A stretch of DNA of 64,000 bases, from contig CM041776.1 of assembly GCA_023374045.1 (NCBI GenBank), positions 473,297,375 to 473,361,374 of the forward strand. Direction: 5' to 3'. The position numbers were made by a program, and so were the translations under genes. This document shows, one piece after another, positions 46,039 to 57,622 of the stretch. This DNA is from Limonium bicolor. Lineage: Eukaryota; Streptophyta; Magnoliopsida; Caryophyllales; Plumbaginaceae. The notes beneath the pieces are model-generated. The model was given only the letters and a program-made list of their open reading frames with translations. It ran no database searches and was not told the DNA's origin. The first letter of the stretch is position 1, and each line of letters starts with the position of its first letter.

Positions 46039-46591
46039 ATATTACTGTTAATTGTTTTACAGTTTTAAATTTTAAAACGGTATTGCATGTAATGAACCTC
46101 ATGCTCTCGACCAAATAATTGAGGGGTCTTTGGGGGCATGACGGGGCATGTGATAACATACTCAGCAGGGGCTGATTCCATACCACAAACCATCTTTATT
46201 GCAGGAGACTAGCTGGTGGGTCGACGCGGGGCGCGACTATTAAGTTTACTGTTGGATAGACTTGGTACGGTGTGATATTAAGGTTGTTTTGGACTCGGGT
46301 TATTTAACCGAGGTGTATTTGGTTTAGATGCTCACGGTCTGTAATAATTGGTTGTTGTTAGATTTGTTTCAAATTGTTTAAGTACTGCTATCTATCTCTT
46401 GTGATCACTGCGGGAATACGTTTCACAAGTTGATTATCAGGTAAATCGTTATCACCCGTATGGGCGAGTGATAACAGTGACACCAGTAGGGCGACAGTCT
46501 TTTATTTACCGCTGCGATATATTTATTATGTGCGACAGTTATAGGATATTTAGGAGCCGAATTAGTAGGGGTGTTACAACTAAACACCTAC

Positions 46592-47776
46592 TAATGGTGG
46601 CCACCGAATTGGTTCTTCCCGGAATCGACGGTTCTACCCAGAACCGATTGGAACCGGAACCGGGCCGGAACCGATTCGGAACTGGAACCGCCCCTTTGCG
46701 AATAGAATCCGAATACAAGTTTTGAGATTTGGGACCGAATCGGGTTCGGAACCGGAACCACCCGGATTCACCGTCGGATTCAGAACCGTGGAACCGGAAC
46801 CGGCCAAAGTAGCTGTTGGAATCAGTCTAAAACGACGTCGTTTTGGGTCTCAGGCGCGTGCTCTCCTGGTCAAAGTAGCCGTTGGGAACCGGAATCGTTA
46901 CTTCAGAGTCAGCGTTTAGTGTGGGAAAACGAGTGTTAGATGATAAGAGATCAAGCCTTGCACCAGAATCAATAAAGGTTTGTGTAGAGAAGTATGATTG
47001 GGACTTAGCCGAGCTGAGATGCCAAGCACACGCATTGCAATACGAGGGGCAACATGATGATTGGTACGAGATGAATGGGGACAACACCACTTTGGACTTC
47101 TATTTTGTATTGTAATCTTTTAGAATGTATTAGTATTACTTTCTTTCCATGTATTCTTTTAAGACTTCCAAATTGAAATCATGTAACCTATTAGTAGTTG
47201 TACTTTTTTTCCTTATTAGGGTTTTCCCAATGGGTTTTTACCTAATAAGGTTTTAACGAGGCAGTGAATCATATAATAAAATCTGTTTTGCTCTTTAATT
47301 TTTACAAATTCAATAAAAATTTTAAGTCTTTGGTTCTTACATATTCAAGATTATAAACTTGAGGAATAACCTATCTAGGAGTAAAGTGGACTAAAAGAGC
47401 AACGTGTGCGCATAAACGGATCTCAAATCCGACCTAAAACGAAGATTCTAGAGCCGACCGACCCATCGTGGGTCGGTCCCTTGGGTTGGTGGAATGCATA
47501 AAGCTTTCTGCATTCGACCGACCCATAGTGGGTCCGTTGACTCCAAATTCTCGAACCTGAATCTGGAATCGTGTGGAACCGATCTGGAACCGGCTCCAGA
47601 ACCGGAACGGAACCGGAGCCGCTCCAGAACCGGTCAGAACCGGTAATTTAAGCGAATACAGAGAACCGCCCTGGAACCGCCCCTGATCGGTTCCGAATAC
47701 GAATACACATATCTCAGAACCGGAACCCCCGGAACCATAACCGGAACCACCAGAACCGGAACCGTGGCCAACATTA
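46592..47776 (+). mobile_element. hAT deletion derivative
   Basis: A perfect eight-base duplication ACACCTAC flanks it (46584-46591 and 47777-47784). Terminal inverted repeats TAATGGTGGCCAC and TAATGTTGGCCAC differ at one base. Both ends carry dense GGAACC/GGTTCC subterminal repeats, typical of hAT transposase-binding regions. The interior keeps only the 3' end of a transposase gene, so the element could move only with a helper. Confidence 0.93.
46901..47115 (+). pseudogene. hAT transposase C-terminal fragment
   Basis: The frame reads FSVGKRVLDDKRSSLAPESI, then VCVEKYDWDLAE. This is the end of the hAT C-terminal dimerisation region, with its usual cluster of S-x-x-R-S-x-L and W-D. The catalytic DDE core and zinc finger are absent, and the reading frame is preceded by subterminal repeat sequence rather than coding sequence. 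It is therefore a remnant. The sequence after 47115, to about 47560, looks like its AT-rich 3' untranslated region. Confidence 0.85.
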
Positions 47777-47981
47777 ACACCTACAACATCGAGAGAGGAG
47801 AGTCGCGTCAATTTCTGAGCACCTAGTAGCCTCAAGTACTCCACCAGGTATCATCGGCCTCCTTTTTCTTTTCCTATTCCTTCTCTTCTTCTCCTTCTTC
47901 ACTAGTTGTATCTTCTTTTGTCTTCTTCTCTTTTTTGTTTCTCCCATCCTCGTACCTATGCTGCAAGACCAACGAATATAG

Positions 47982-48443
47982 TCACCCCTTACTTCCTGTC
48001 GGTTGTTTTGTTTCTTTCTTTCCAGAATTCAGCCTCTGACGTGGCCTTCTTCTTTTTGTCTTCGCTTGTGCTTCCGATTCCTGGATCCTCCCTACCTTGT
48101 CGGTTACGGTCACTGGATTGTTAGATTCCAGTTCCTCATCTCCTTCTTCACAGTTCTTGTCTGATGGTTCCTCATCCTCCATTTCTTGTGTCGACTGTGA
48201 GTGATTGGAGTTTCTAAACCTTTCCAGGAGCAATCTCTAGAAATCTGACCAAGGAAGCTCGCCAAAGTTCATCCACACTCTTTCAAACCATCCACGAGCT
48301 TCTCCTTCCAGACATTCATCCACTGCTTGAAACCAGAAAAATTTAGGGATAGATTTGACGAAATACTCCTCCGCCTTGTTTAGCCAACCCTGGGGGTGTT
48401 CTTTGTTGAAGATCGGAGGGCCATATGAGTGTATTGATTCCAT
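47982..48443 (-). pseudogene. Gag fragment of element E
   Basis: Translation from 48443 gives WLNKAEEYF followed by GEARGWFERVW and LPWSDF, the retrotransposon gag core (tryptophan motif, 'EGEAxxWF'). A TAG stop at 48237-48239 interrupts it, after which the same frame continues with LLERFRNSN and an acidic tail. Before the ATG at 48443 the primer site and LTR follow closely. No knuckle or pol is visible. Confidence 0.78.
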
Positions 48444-48468
48444 CTCCCACCCTCCAAACAGGATCTAA

Positions 48469-48480
48469 GCTCTGATACCA
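48469..48480 (-). other. Primer-binding site of element E
   Basis: The minus strand reads TGGTATCAGAGC two bases from the LTR end. Confidence 0.88.
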
Positions 48481-48482
48481 AT

Positions 48483-48891
48483 TGATGAAACTGCACCCTA
48501 AATAACTCACGAATTCAGTCAAATAACACACATATAAATGGGCAGGTTCTATTGATAGTTGGGGAAACCAAAAGAGTAGTGAACAGAGGGGAAATGCAGG
48601 ACATCATCCTGCCAAAAGGGGTAATCAGGCTTAGCCTGCCTATTCCACAAACGTGGCAAAAAACAATACAAAACTCTGCACACCCAAACTAGAAAGCCTA
48701 CCTTCCCTTAAATAGCTAACACACCCACACATAGCGACAAAAGACATAACAAACTAATACATCAGCCAGCCCTTAACACACACCCGAAAAAGCACATAAC
48801 CGCTAGCACCCATCACCGTCAGCAGCTATAGCAGTGGTCCCCCTTCTCTTCTTGCGCAAATAATTACTTCTCCTAGCCCTAGGTTCTATCA
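48483..48891 (-). repeat. 5' LTR of element E
   Basis: 409 bases; starts TGATAGAACC and ends TTTCATCA in element orientation, giving short matching ends TGAT/ATCA. Confidence 0.75.
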
Positions 48892-51800
48892 CATTCTATC
48901 AGAAAATGATGGAAATTTCAGCTCCCCGAGGCTCGTAGACCGATATCTACAGTTGAAATAAGGCCCTCGGCATACAGGTCCGGAAGCTTCTCATGAAGTC
49001 ATAGTATACCTATATTTAAAACCAGTATGCCACTTTAGTGAACATCTGATGATCAACATTTTCAGTTTCTTTCTTGTAGATGCAACAAAAGACAAAAGCC
49101 AACAGTCAGCAGTAGGGTGAAAAAGATGCTAGACAACTCACTATCGATGCACAAATATCACATCCTAACCAACGTGTCATGAGAAAAACTACCTCTAGAC
49201 CTGTCCTTCCTCTTAGCACACACTCTTTGTCAATGCCCCTAGAAAAACAACCTGTATTTCTTCGTCCTTCATGATCTGTGAAGAAAATATCTTGGTTGTC
49301 TTTCTCTATGTCCAACACCCACTCAGGAAGTGAGATAAATTGATTGCTGGAATCAACTCCTTCGAGCACGTAAAATGACATCACTACCTTGACATATTTA
49401 TCCGATTAAAGCAGATACCTTTAAGTTATTAGATTCGAACTAAAAAAGTTCAATGTCGTGCTCTGGAATGACTAATCATACAAAGATACAATTATGAGCA
49501 ATTGTGCAGAATACAAGAATTAATCTAGAATTTCATCATATGCCAAAATAATTCCATGAGCGAGGCTCATACAAATTCAACTTGGTAACTTTTGGATAGA
49601 CATTGGAGTGCACGCTGAACTGAAAAACACAATTGTATTAGTTAGAAGGTCCAATGTATGACTAACAAAGCAAGAAAAATCTAGAGGTCAACTGTCAATT
49701 AGTCTTGCACACACACAATGGAAGACCTAGAAACAAAAACCTGTGGGGGCAATATTTAAAATGTTGTTCCGTAGAAAACTAAGAATGAAATAAAGACCAT
49801 ATAATTGTTCCTCGTGAGCCTTTATCATCTAAAAAATAATACATAATGATATTATTGTTAATAAACTTAGAAGTAGTTGATTCTACATTAATGATTAGGT
49901 TATCACTATTTAATTCATCACCTAAAACTATATAATATTTTATCTAGTTTTTTCAAACATAGACATATATTTTTTATATTGTTCCAAAAACCTGTGGGGC
50001 ACATGCAGATCAACATGTGCGTCCGCCACTGCACACACAGCCATTAGGCTAAAGCTATAACTGAACAGACAAAAAAAATGAGCATTAGCTTCTAAGGGCA
50101 TTCTTTTCATGCTCCACCTTTCCCATATTCATATCTTTTCTTATTTTTTTAAGTGTAACCAGCATCTAGATGTCATTCATGCTGACTCACTTTTGGAAAG
50201 CTGGAAATCGTAGCAAGAAGAACAAAACTTGATCTGTATTGGAAAATACAACATCGAAAAATACCAAGAGCATGTTAATTGATTCAAACACATCCTTCAA
50301 AAGAATGAACATTAATTACCTGGACATTCAATTGAAATTCTCGTATCATCATAAACAACTCCCTATACCCCGCCCACGAATATTTCTGAGGGTCCCATCC
50401 TTCTACAATTCCTCACCAACACTCTACAGCTACACCGTCCACATGTAAAACTTTAGATGCTCCAGTTCTTCCCTAACACCTTTAGAATCCACCAATTGGC
50501 AATAATTGTTGATGATACCTCGCTAGCAACCACAAGGATTAGTAAAAAACGGAGAGAGAGATCACACAAGTTTCAAATTTAGAGTGCCATAACTTTGATA
50601 AAAGTCAGATAGAGTAATATATAGATGACACAATACCAATGGTTTTAATGTAGCAACCTATAATCATATGTCCTGGAAAAAGCACCCATGAAACAAGACT
50701 GATCATGAGAGGAAAGAGGAGACTGCATGAAAGACATGACACTTATTGAGAGCATGATATAAACAGGGACATAGGGTGTTCCTATGAAGTAACTATGATA
50801 TTGGAATGAAGGCACATCTTGTATGAACTGCAGCAAATTTATCCCAGAAAAATGAAATCAATATAATTATATTTCACACGAGAAACAAAATTCACCTACA
50901 AGAAGCTGTCAATTACAAGCAGAGAATGAAAACCAGCCATGAGTATCTCATCAACTTCCATACAGCCAGGCGAACCAAAACTGTTTGCACTCGAACTTGT
51001 ATACTTGTTGCTCTTTGTAGAGCAATCTGTAACTACAACAGAATCAAGAGATGTTGGTGACAGACTTTGATTAATCTGGCCAGCAGATGCTTGAAGGAAC
51101 TTGTAGAGATTGAAGTTTAGCTGATTGACAGGATAGGTGGTCCGAAAAAAAAGTATGAGCTCATGTAGCTAAGAGACTGATTACCCAGTGATGAGTATTC
51201 GGCGAGACGACACCCAAAAAAGAATAAGAGAGCTTAACGGTAATATTGAAGCCACAATACTCCGGTCATATGGCCAAAATAAGCTCGATAAACAAGTCTA
51301 ATCCAGTCATTTTCTCTAGAAGCCTATATCACTAGTAGAGATTAAAATTTCACTGTCTAGTCACCTCATTCGAAGCGTAAGTTTTCCTCCGAGTACCTCA
51401 ATAATCTCTTGGCATTTGCCAAAAGACCAAGTTGTCTAACTTGACTACATTGATTTTTTCTAATTTTTCACGTGTATCTCCGACTCACATGTACAAACAC
51501 CAACCACATAAATTGAAATAATCTGGACACAAAATCAACCTTTGGGAACTACGGAGTTCTGTTAGAATGCAAAACGGGGTATAATATCCTATATGATTAG
51601 TTTTTACTGTCTTCAACCATGAAGGTTCAGCCAAAATCAACTACATTAAAACCATTGATTAACACCATAGAGAAAGAAAGAAGCCCAGCTGATCGGATAA
51701 GATTCAACTCACCATTTTAGCCGAGGGAGAGAGAGGAGAAGCAGAATCCTGATAAGTGGTTCCATTAGTTTCCACTACCCAGTCAGTCTGACGTGCTAAC

Positions 51801-52130
51801 GCTGCAAGGACATCATTCATGTCTACACGAGCCGGCATCTGAACATTACCATACTGGCGGAGACCGACTAGCATTTGGCTAGTGATCACCCAACAGTGGC
51901 GCTCCCTCAGCTTCATTCTCTCTTTCTCATTCTCTCTCTCCCTCCTTCCTTTCTCTACCCAAACTGTCGTAATTCCTTCACCCGCCGAACAGAAGGTGGA
52001 GACGGGCAAAGCACCAGCGGCATTGGCTGCTGTGAAGCCACGTGGGCGCCGCTGTAGGGTGTGAGTAGGGTGGCTTTTGTTGGGCCTAGGTGAAATTGTT
52101 TCCAGAGAGGGTATCACCTTCAAGCTGCTG
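48892..52130 (-). pseudogene. BZR1-domain beta-amylase (BAM7/BAM8-like) pseudogene
   Basis: Six exon-like blocks appear in order on the minus strand. (1) 51713-about 52130: BES1/BZR1 DNA-binding domain ([33 protein letters not shown]), ending at a GTGAGT donor. (2) About 50893-51140: linker with SLSPTSLDSVVV. (3) About 50745-50830: GTPYVPVYIML. (4) 50320-50518: [37 protein letters not shown]. (5) 49193-49387: VVMSF, then SLPEWVLDIEKDNQDIFFTD and LRGRTGLE. (6) 48892-49009: VYYDFMRSFR, GELKFPSF. In Arabidopsis, BAM7/BAM8 proteins join a brassinosteroid-type DNA-binding domain to a beta-amylase domain and act as nuclear regulators. Here a TGG-to-TGA stop follows ECW in block 4, with frame breaks in blocks 4 and 6, altered residues in the basic region, and element E interrupting the amylase domain. 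Introns are retained, so it is a decayed gene or segmental copy, not a retrocopy. Confidence 0.88.
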
Positions 52131-52273
52131 GTTGTGAGTAGGGTGGCTTTCGTTGTCCACAATGAACTTCCTAGTGTTGTTTTCTGCAGGTAAGGATATT
52201 GCCGAACGCAGTAGCAAAGAAGGGAAGAATTGTGATTAACCACGCAGTTCCACACACACTGTACACAGTAGAC

Positions 52274-52660
52274 GAAAAAAATTCTAAAATAAAAGAAAAA
52301 CATAATACTCATATTAACCTCCTTCTAAAATTAATTCTTGAAATAACACTCCTGTGAGAAATCGTCTCTTCAAGAGATTATTTCATCAATTATAAATCTA
52401 GAAATCGTCTCTTTAAGAGGCGATTTCACCAAAACTGCGTCATGTTAGGTGCTGACTTAATGGGACGGAGGGGAAGGAGAAATCATTGCCTGTAAAGACG
52501 ATTTCACAATAATCATCTTTTCAACAGACGAGTTATTCAGTCATAGGCGGGCGCGAGAAAATGTATCCTATTACTTGTGAAATCGTTCTTTCAAAAGATG
52601 ATTTCTTTATTAAGGAAGAAATCGTCTTTACAAAAGATGATTTCATGGGTTCCAGCTACT
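52274..52660 (+). repeat. Left terminal inverted repeat of the MULE
   Basis: Contains repeated GAAATCGTCTCTT / AAGAGACGATTTC half-palindromes at about 52354, 52409 and 52580-52650. Its outer part pairs with 60170 back to about 59990. Confidence 0.8.
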
Positions 52661-53178
52661 TAGCCAAATTTTTCCCCTTTCCCTTTCTCATTCTTCCTTT
52701 CCCCCTCTATCGATCGAAGTCTCCCGAGCAGTAGCAAGCAAAAATTGCCACCGCCCCACCTTCACCCTTGGTTGCCGGAATCGTGTCCGCCGCCGCTCCT
52801 CTCTGGCGGCGCCAACCTGCAACAATATCCACTGTTAGTTTCAACACTTACATCAAGTGTTAAGGTAATTTCTAACCCTAGAAAATTAGGGATTGTTATA
52901 GTATTAGGGATTCTTAATTAATTGTTAAATTAGTAACTTATTATATGTGGTTGTGTGTTAAATTGTAGTGGTAATTGATTATTTGTGTAATTCTAGTTAT
53001 AATGGATTGTTGATTTTTGAAAATTTGGTGAATATGGATTGTTTGTGAAATTTGGAAATTTTGGAACTTTGTGAAATTAGGGAATGTTGAGAAATTGTGG
53101 ATGTTTGTGAGATTGAACTCACAATTAATTGTTTGAATTGTTATAAAAAATTATATTTAATTGATAAGGTTAGATTAT
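52661..53178 (+). other. 5' non-coding region of the MULE
   Basis: A pyrimidine-rich block followed by AT-rich sequence, interrupted at 53182 by the CACTA element. No gene is seen. It probably held the transposase promoter and leader. Confidence 0.45.
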
Positions 53179-53181
53179 AGT

Positions 53182-54506
53182 CACTAGTAGAAAAAATGTT
53201 TTTAATGACGACGTTTAAACCACGGTTAAAAGGAAAACCGTGGTTTAAAGTTTATAAACCACGGTTTTCATAGAAACCGTCATTTAAGGTACACGCCAGA
53301 GTGCATATACCACGGTTTTTGGAGAACCGTCGTATATAGGTTACTGATATACCACGGTTTTCCGGGAAACTGTGGTATATAGTACACGCCAGAGTGAATG
53401 TACCACGGTTCTTGGAGAACCGTCGTATATAGGGTTACCTATATACCACGGTTCCTAGGCAACTGTCATTTATATTGCACATCTTACTATATTAAACCAC
53501 GGTTTTTTGGTCAACCGTGGTATATAGTCTAGGCGGGATTTTTAATTTTCAGCCCAAATTTAACGCGGCTCTTTCTATCTATTCTCTTATATTCTCACGG
53601 TAATTTTGGAACCCAAACCGACGAAGCTCTCCAACTCTTCTTCTTCATTCTCTTCAATGTCACGGTAATTTTGGAACCCAAACCGACGAACATGCTCTGC
53701 AACTCTTCTTCATTCTCTTCAACCTCACGGTAATTTTGGAACCCAACCGACGAACATGCTCTGCAACTCTTCTTCATTCTCTTCAACTTCACGGTAATTT
53801 TTGCAACCCTCACCAGCGCACAAGGAACATGCTCCTTCCTCACTCATTCTCTTATTTTTCGGTATTTTTTGCAGCTTACACCTAGAACAAGGAACACATG
53901 CTCTGCATCATCTCCACTCACTGCAATTTTCGCAACCATAACCGGCGAACAAGGAACATGGCCTACGCCTCCATTCTTCATTCTTCTCACGGTAATTTTG
54001 CAACCCACCGCGAACAAGGAACATACTACGCCAGAGTTCTTCACTCATTATTTTGCAACCCTAAATCGCAAACAAGGGACATACATGTTCTATAGCCTCT
54101 TCATTCTCTTCTGTTGCTCTGCTTGAGATCTGTGAAGCGGCGCTTCTAAATCGCCGACGATTTTGAAAAAGAGTTCATAGACTATAAACCACGGTTATAT
54201 GTATAACGTGGTTTATTCGTTGATTTATAGATAATATACCACGGTTTTGACCTTTAACCGTCGTATAAAAGGACTTTATACCACGGTTCTAACCTTATCC
54301 GTCGTTTAAAACCGGCGAGGACCGCGTCCAAAAACGGTCTTAAATGACGGTTATAGCAAACCATGGTATATAGTCTTCTTTTAAACGACGGTTTTCAACC
54401 GTGGTATATAGGCAATTTTCTATATGCGACGCGAGCATAAACCACAGTTCCTAACCGTGGTATATAGGCAAAATAACCGTGGTTAAAAACATTTTTTCTA
54501 CTAGTG
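53182..54506. mobile_element. Non-autonomous CACTA element
   Basis: Ends are CACTAGTAGAAAAAATGTTT and its inverted copy; three-base duplication AGT (53179-53181 and 54507-54509). Subterminal regions are packed with ACCACGGTT / AACCGTGGT palindromes. No transposase remains. A 57- to 63-base tandem repeat with GGTAATTTTGGAACCCAA fills 53597-53810. Confidence 0.93.
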
Positions 54507-54629
54507 AGTGTTAGTTGCTTAATCTTAGTGTTTTACTAATTATGGTGTTAGTTCATTATTTTTGATTTTTTGTTTGGGTCATTGTGTCTGCAGTCAGATG
54601 TTGGGAATAGTTGATTAAATTTATGATTA

Positions 54630-57442
54630 TTTGATGGTGTTATCAAATAGGTGAACGTCCGCCTTTATCCAGTTTTTGTGTCGTGTTAGTGGTAAAATAG
54701 TGCATGGGGTAAATAGAGGTGATTACGAGGATGGGAAGAGTAAGCTCATTTTTGTTAGCGTCGACACCAATCATGAGCAGCTTATTGCTCATATTGGTAA
54801 TCATTTTGGCATCAACATGTGCACCCACGAAGTGAAGGTGTCACAGTGAATGGGTCAATCAATGAATGACGACACTACAAAGTGGACAGTTATACCCATT
54901 GAGGATGATGAGGATGTTTGAAATACCATGTTCTACTGTCGGGGTAAAGGGCCACGAGATATATTCTACGAATTGTACGTTGAAGTACATGAAAACTGAC
55001 AAACACAAACACTTCTCACCTCCTCATTTTATCAACACCACGGCCCTCCAAGCTTCACACCACCCGAAAACCAAACCCCTCTGCCTTCTTCATATTCACC
55101 ACACCAAACACAAATCATCACAAACACTTCTCTTATACTCAATGCTCCTCCTCAAGATGAAACCTATTTACAAACACAAACCCATTCCTCATACCCAACA
55201 CCAGTTGAAGATCATCTTCTACTCAATGCACCTCCTCAAGATCAAACCTCTTTACAAACACAAACTCATTCCTTATACCCAACACTAGTTGAAGATCATC
55301 TCTAACATGACGTTGGTGATGATTTTGGACACTTTGATGATGACGGCGACTTAAGGGAAGGCTTCGAGGAGGATGAGATGGAAGGGCTTGGAGGTGGTTC
55401 ATCTGATGATGATAATGATGATGATGATGATATTGTTGTTGATGATGATGATGATGAGATGATGATGACAAAGATGGCGTTGGTGATGCCACACCGGCTG
55501 ATGTGGCTACTGTTATGGTCACTACCACCACCGGGGATGGCGATGCTTCTCTCATCCATCCATACCCGTTCTATAACGTCGGTGATGGTAGCGGTATTAT
55601 GAGGTGGGAGGAGGAACAAAAACTGGAACTAGGAGATTAGAGCTATAAATGAGTTCAAGAAGGGTATGTTGTTCCAGAGCAAAGACACTTTGATACATGC
55701 AGTGAAGAGGCACCACATTATTCATCATCGATCGTTTGTGGTGAACCGGTCAACCACAAAGTTGTGGGACATCTACTGCCCATCCGAAAATGAGTGTTGA
55801 TGGAGATTACATGGTGCGGTAATGAAGAAGCACCCTAGTTCCTTTATGATCACCATTACTGAAGGCCCGCACATCTGTCTAAACTCTATCTTGAGTCAAG
55901 ATCGTCTGCATCTTGACTTGAGATTCATGGCATGCATATTCACCAAGTATGTCAAAGAAAATCCCTACATCAGAGTTGGTGATCTTCAGACAGTAATAGC
56001 TGACCAGTTCTAGTATTCTGTCAAGAGGAAGAATGTTTGGGCGGCAAAGGTGAGAGCTATTAAGATGGTGTACGGTGATTGGGATGATTCGTACAGCACG
56101 CTACCGCACTTGTTATGGGAAATTCAGCATACAAACCATGGCACGAAGGTTGAAATTGAATGGCATGACATTGATCCCAGGTACGGTATATTCAAGAGGG
56201 TGTTCTGGGCGTTCGGGCCATGCATTGATTCATTCAGACATTGCAGACCCGTGATATGCATTGGCGGTACCTTCTTGTATGGGAAGTACAAGCATAAACT
56301 TCTCATTGCATGTGTAAGTGATGCTGACACACACACATAGTGCCATTTGCATTTGCGTTGGTTGATGAGGAGTCATATGCATCGTGGTCCTGGTTTCTCT
56401 CTTGTCTAAGGGTCCACATTATATCGGCTCTTGAGGATAGTGCTCTGATGTGCTTGATATCCGATCTTCATACTGATATACTTGTTGTCGTAGAGTGATC
56501 AAACGGGGTGTGGAAACCCCCTAATGTGCACTGGAGATATTGTGTTCATCACATCGTGAGCAACTTCAACAAGGTGGAAAGAAGTGCAGGGATGAAGAAG
56601 ATGGTCTCTAGAGCAACCTTAGCATCAGAGCCTCGTAAGTTCTATATATGCATGACAAACTTGAAGAGTGCTAGTGTCAATGCTCCTGATTTTTTTTTGA
56701 CACTATACCAAAGGAGCAGTGGACATTCGCACATGATGGTGGGCATCAGTTTGGCATGATGACTACGAATTTGAGTGAAAGTTACAATGCAATTTTGTTC
56801 GGTGTCTAAAACCTGCCTATTGTTGTGCTGGTCAAGAAGACATTTTATGATTGTGTGAAATACTTTGACACACGAAAGGGTCAAGCATCGGCGGCTTTGC
56901 CTAGAGGAGGGGTATATGCTGGTTGGGCAATGGAGAAACTACAGAGATGGAGACAATCGGCCAACGCTCACCATGTTACGAGATCCGACAGGCATAGATA
57001 GTTGTTCAAAATCACTATTGCCACCATATCATCAGCTTATGGTTTCAAGGGTGGCAATCGACATACAGTTAAGCTGGTAGATGGGCATTATACTTGCTAG
57101 AAATGGCAAACTTATAGGATCCCATGCTCACACGCCTGTGCATCAGCTGCTTTCATACACATGGATAATATCACTCTTATGGGTTCGTGGTACACTTGCC
57201 AGAAGCAGCCCAATATGTACGGCCGACTCTTTGTACCATTCGTGGATCAGCACTCATGGCCTCCATCAGACTTTCCCATCATTCTTCTCGACCCATCTCG
57301 TGTGCGAGGAAAGGGAAGACCAATGTCAACCCGTATTCGTAATGAGATGGATCTAAAAGAGCTCAAGAAGAAGACTAAGTGCACTAGGTGTGAGCAGGAG
57401 GGTCATAACAAGAGGAGATGTCCTAATATGAATGGTTCTTAG
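54630..57442 (+). pseudogene. MuDR-type transposase of the MULE
   Basis: Decayed but readable across shifting frames. It has an N-terminal MuDR-like region (around 54715-54970), an acidic stretch (GGGSSDDDND) at about 55395-55455 and a block of the MuDR DNA-binding type (55680-56030). The MULE catalytic core follows (56050-56760). It ends in a SWIM-type zinc finger (CSH at 57121-57129) and a CX2CX4HX4C knuckle (57380-57421). At the first catalytic motif, where the family has D-G-T-F-L-Y-G-K, this copy has G (56263-56265). The first SWIM CxC is broken by TAG (57098-57100). There are at least eight frame breaks or stops. It is inactive. Confidence 0.88.
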
Positions 57443-57622
57443 TGTTCGTTGTGTATTACTTGTTGATTACTTTTGTACTTGAATTTGTTTGTTAGACATC
57501 AACTTTGATGTGTATTAGTCATTAAATATTAATGTAATGTTTTTATGGTCTAAAAGTTGCATTTTTTTTAAATTCAATCTTTTAATCTGGTTGAATGTTT
57601 GTTATTAAATATTTAGTTACAC
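57443..57622 (+). other. Spacer between transposase and mobile-domain gene
   Basis: AT-rich, under 200 bases, with no coding sequence; it may serve as the transposase 3' end and the next gene's promoter. Confidence 0.4.

Larger units (their letters stand above)
24804..46578 (+). mobile_element. Element C: Del/Tekay-type chromovirus carrying an AlkB gene
   Basis: 5' LTR 24804-29485 and 3' LTR 36109-46578 match along their length once solo LTR D is removed (4682 versus about 4704 bases). The interior (29486-36108) holds an initiator-Met primer site, an intron-containing gag with two zinc knuckles, an AlkB-type dioxygenase, then protease, reverse transcriptase, RNase H, integrase and a C-terminal chromodomain, and two polypurine tracts. 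The domain order and chromodomain place it in the Del/Tekay branch of Ty3/gypsy. Without D the element is about 16.0 kb. The flanking pentamers (GCTAT and ACTAA) match at only three of five positions, so a clean target duplication is not seen. Confidence 0.92.
36109..46578 (+). repeat. 3' LTR of element C, split by solo LTR D
   Basis: 36109-40277 and 46039-46578 together match the 5' LTR. ATATT at the break is duplicated by the insertion of D. Differences from the 5' LTR are dominated by one- to three-base indels. Confidence 0.9.
47785..48891 (-). mobile_element. Element E: LTR retrotransposon fragment
   Basis: In minus orientation: LTR (48891-48483), initiator-Met primer site (48480-48469), then the start of gag. 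The rest of the element is missing, and the hAT element lies at its truncated side. The LTR interrupts exon sequence of the beta-amylase pseudogene; CATTC at 48892-48896 would be the target duplication. Confidence 0.8.

Noticed and set aside
46579..46591. Continuation of the copia RNase H frame to the right of element C
   Set aside because: The few codons (TKHL) do not extend into recognisable RNase H sequence, even after removing the hAT element.
47434..47844. Gly-rich 136-codon minus-strand frame
   Set aside because: It is the GGAACC subterminal repeat of the hAT element read in frame, not a glycine-rich protein.
55302..55619. Ser/His-rich minus-strand frames
   Set aside because: Antisense of the GAT/GAC acidic stretch of the MULE transposase.
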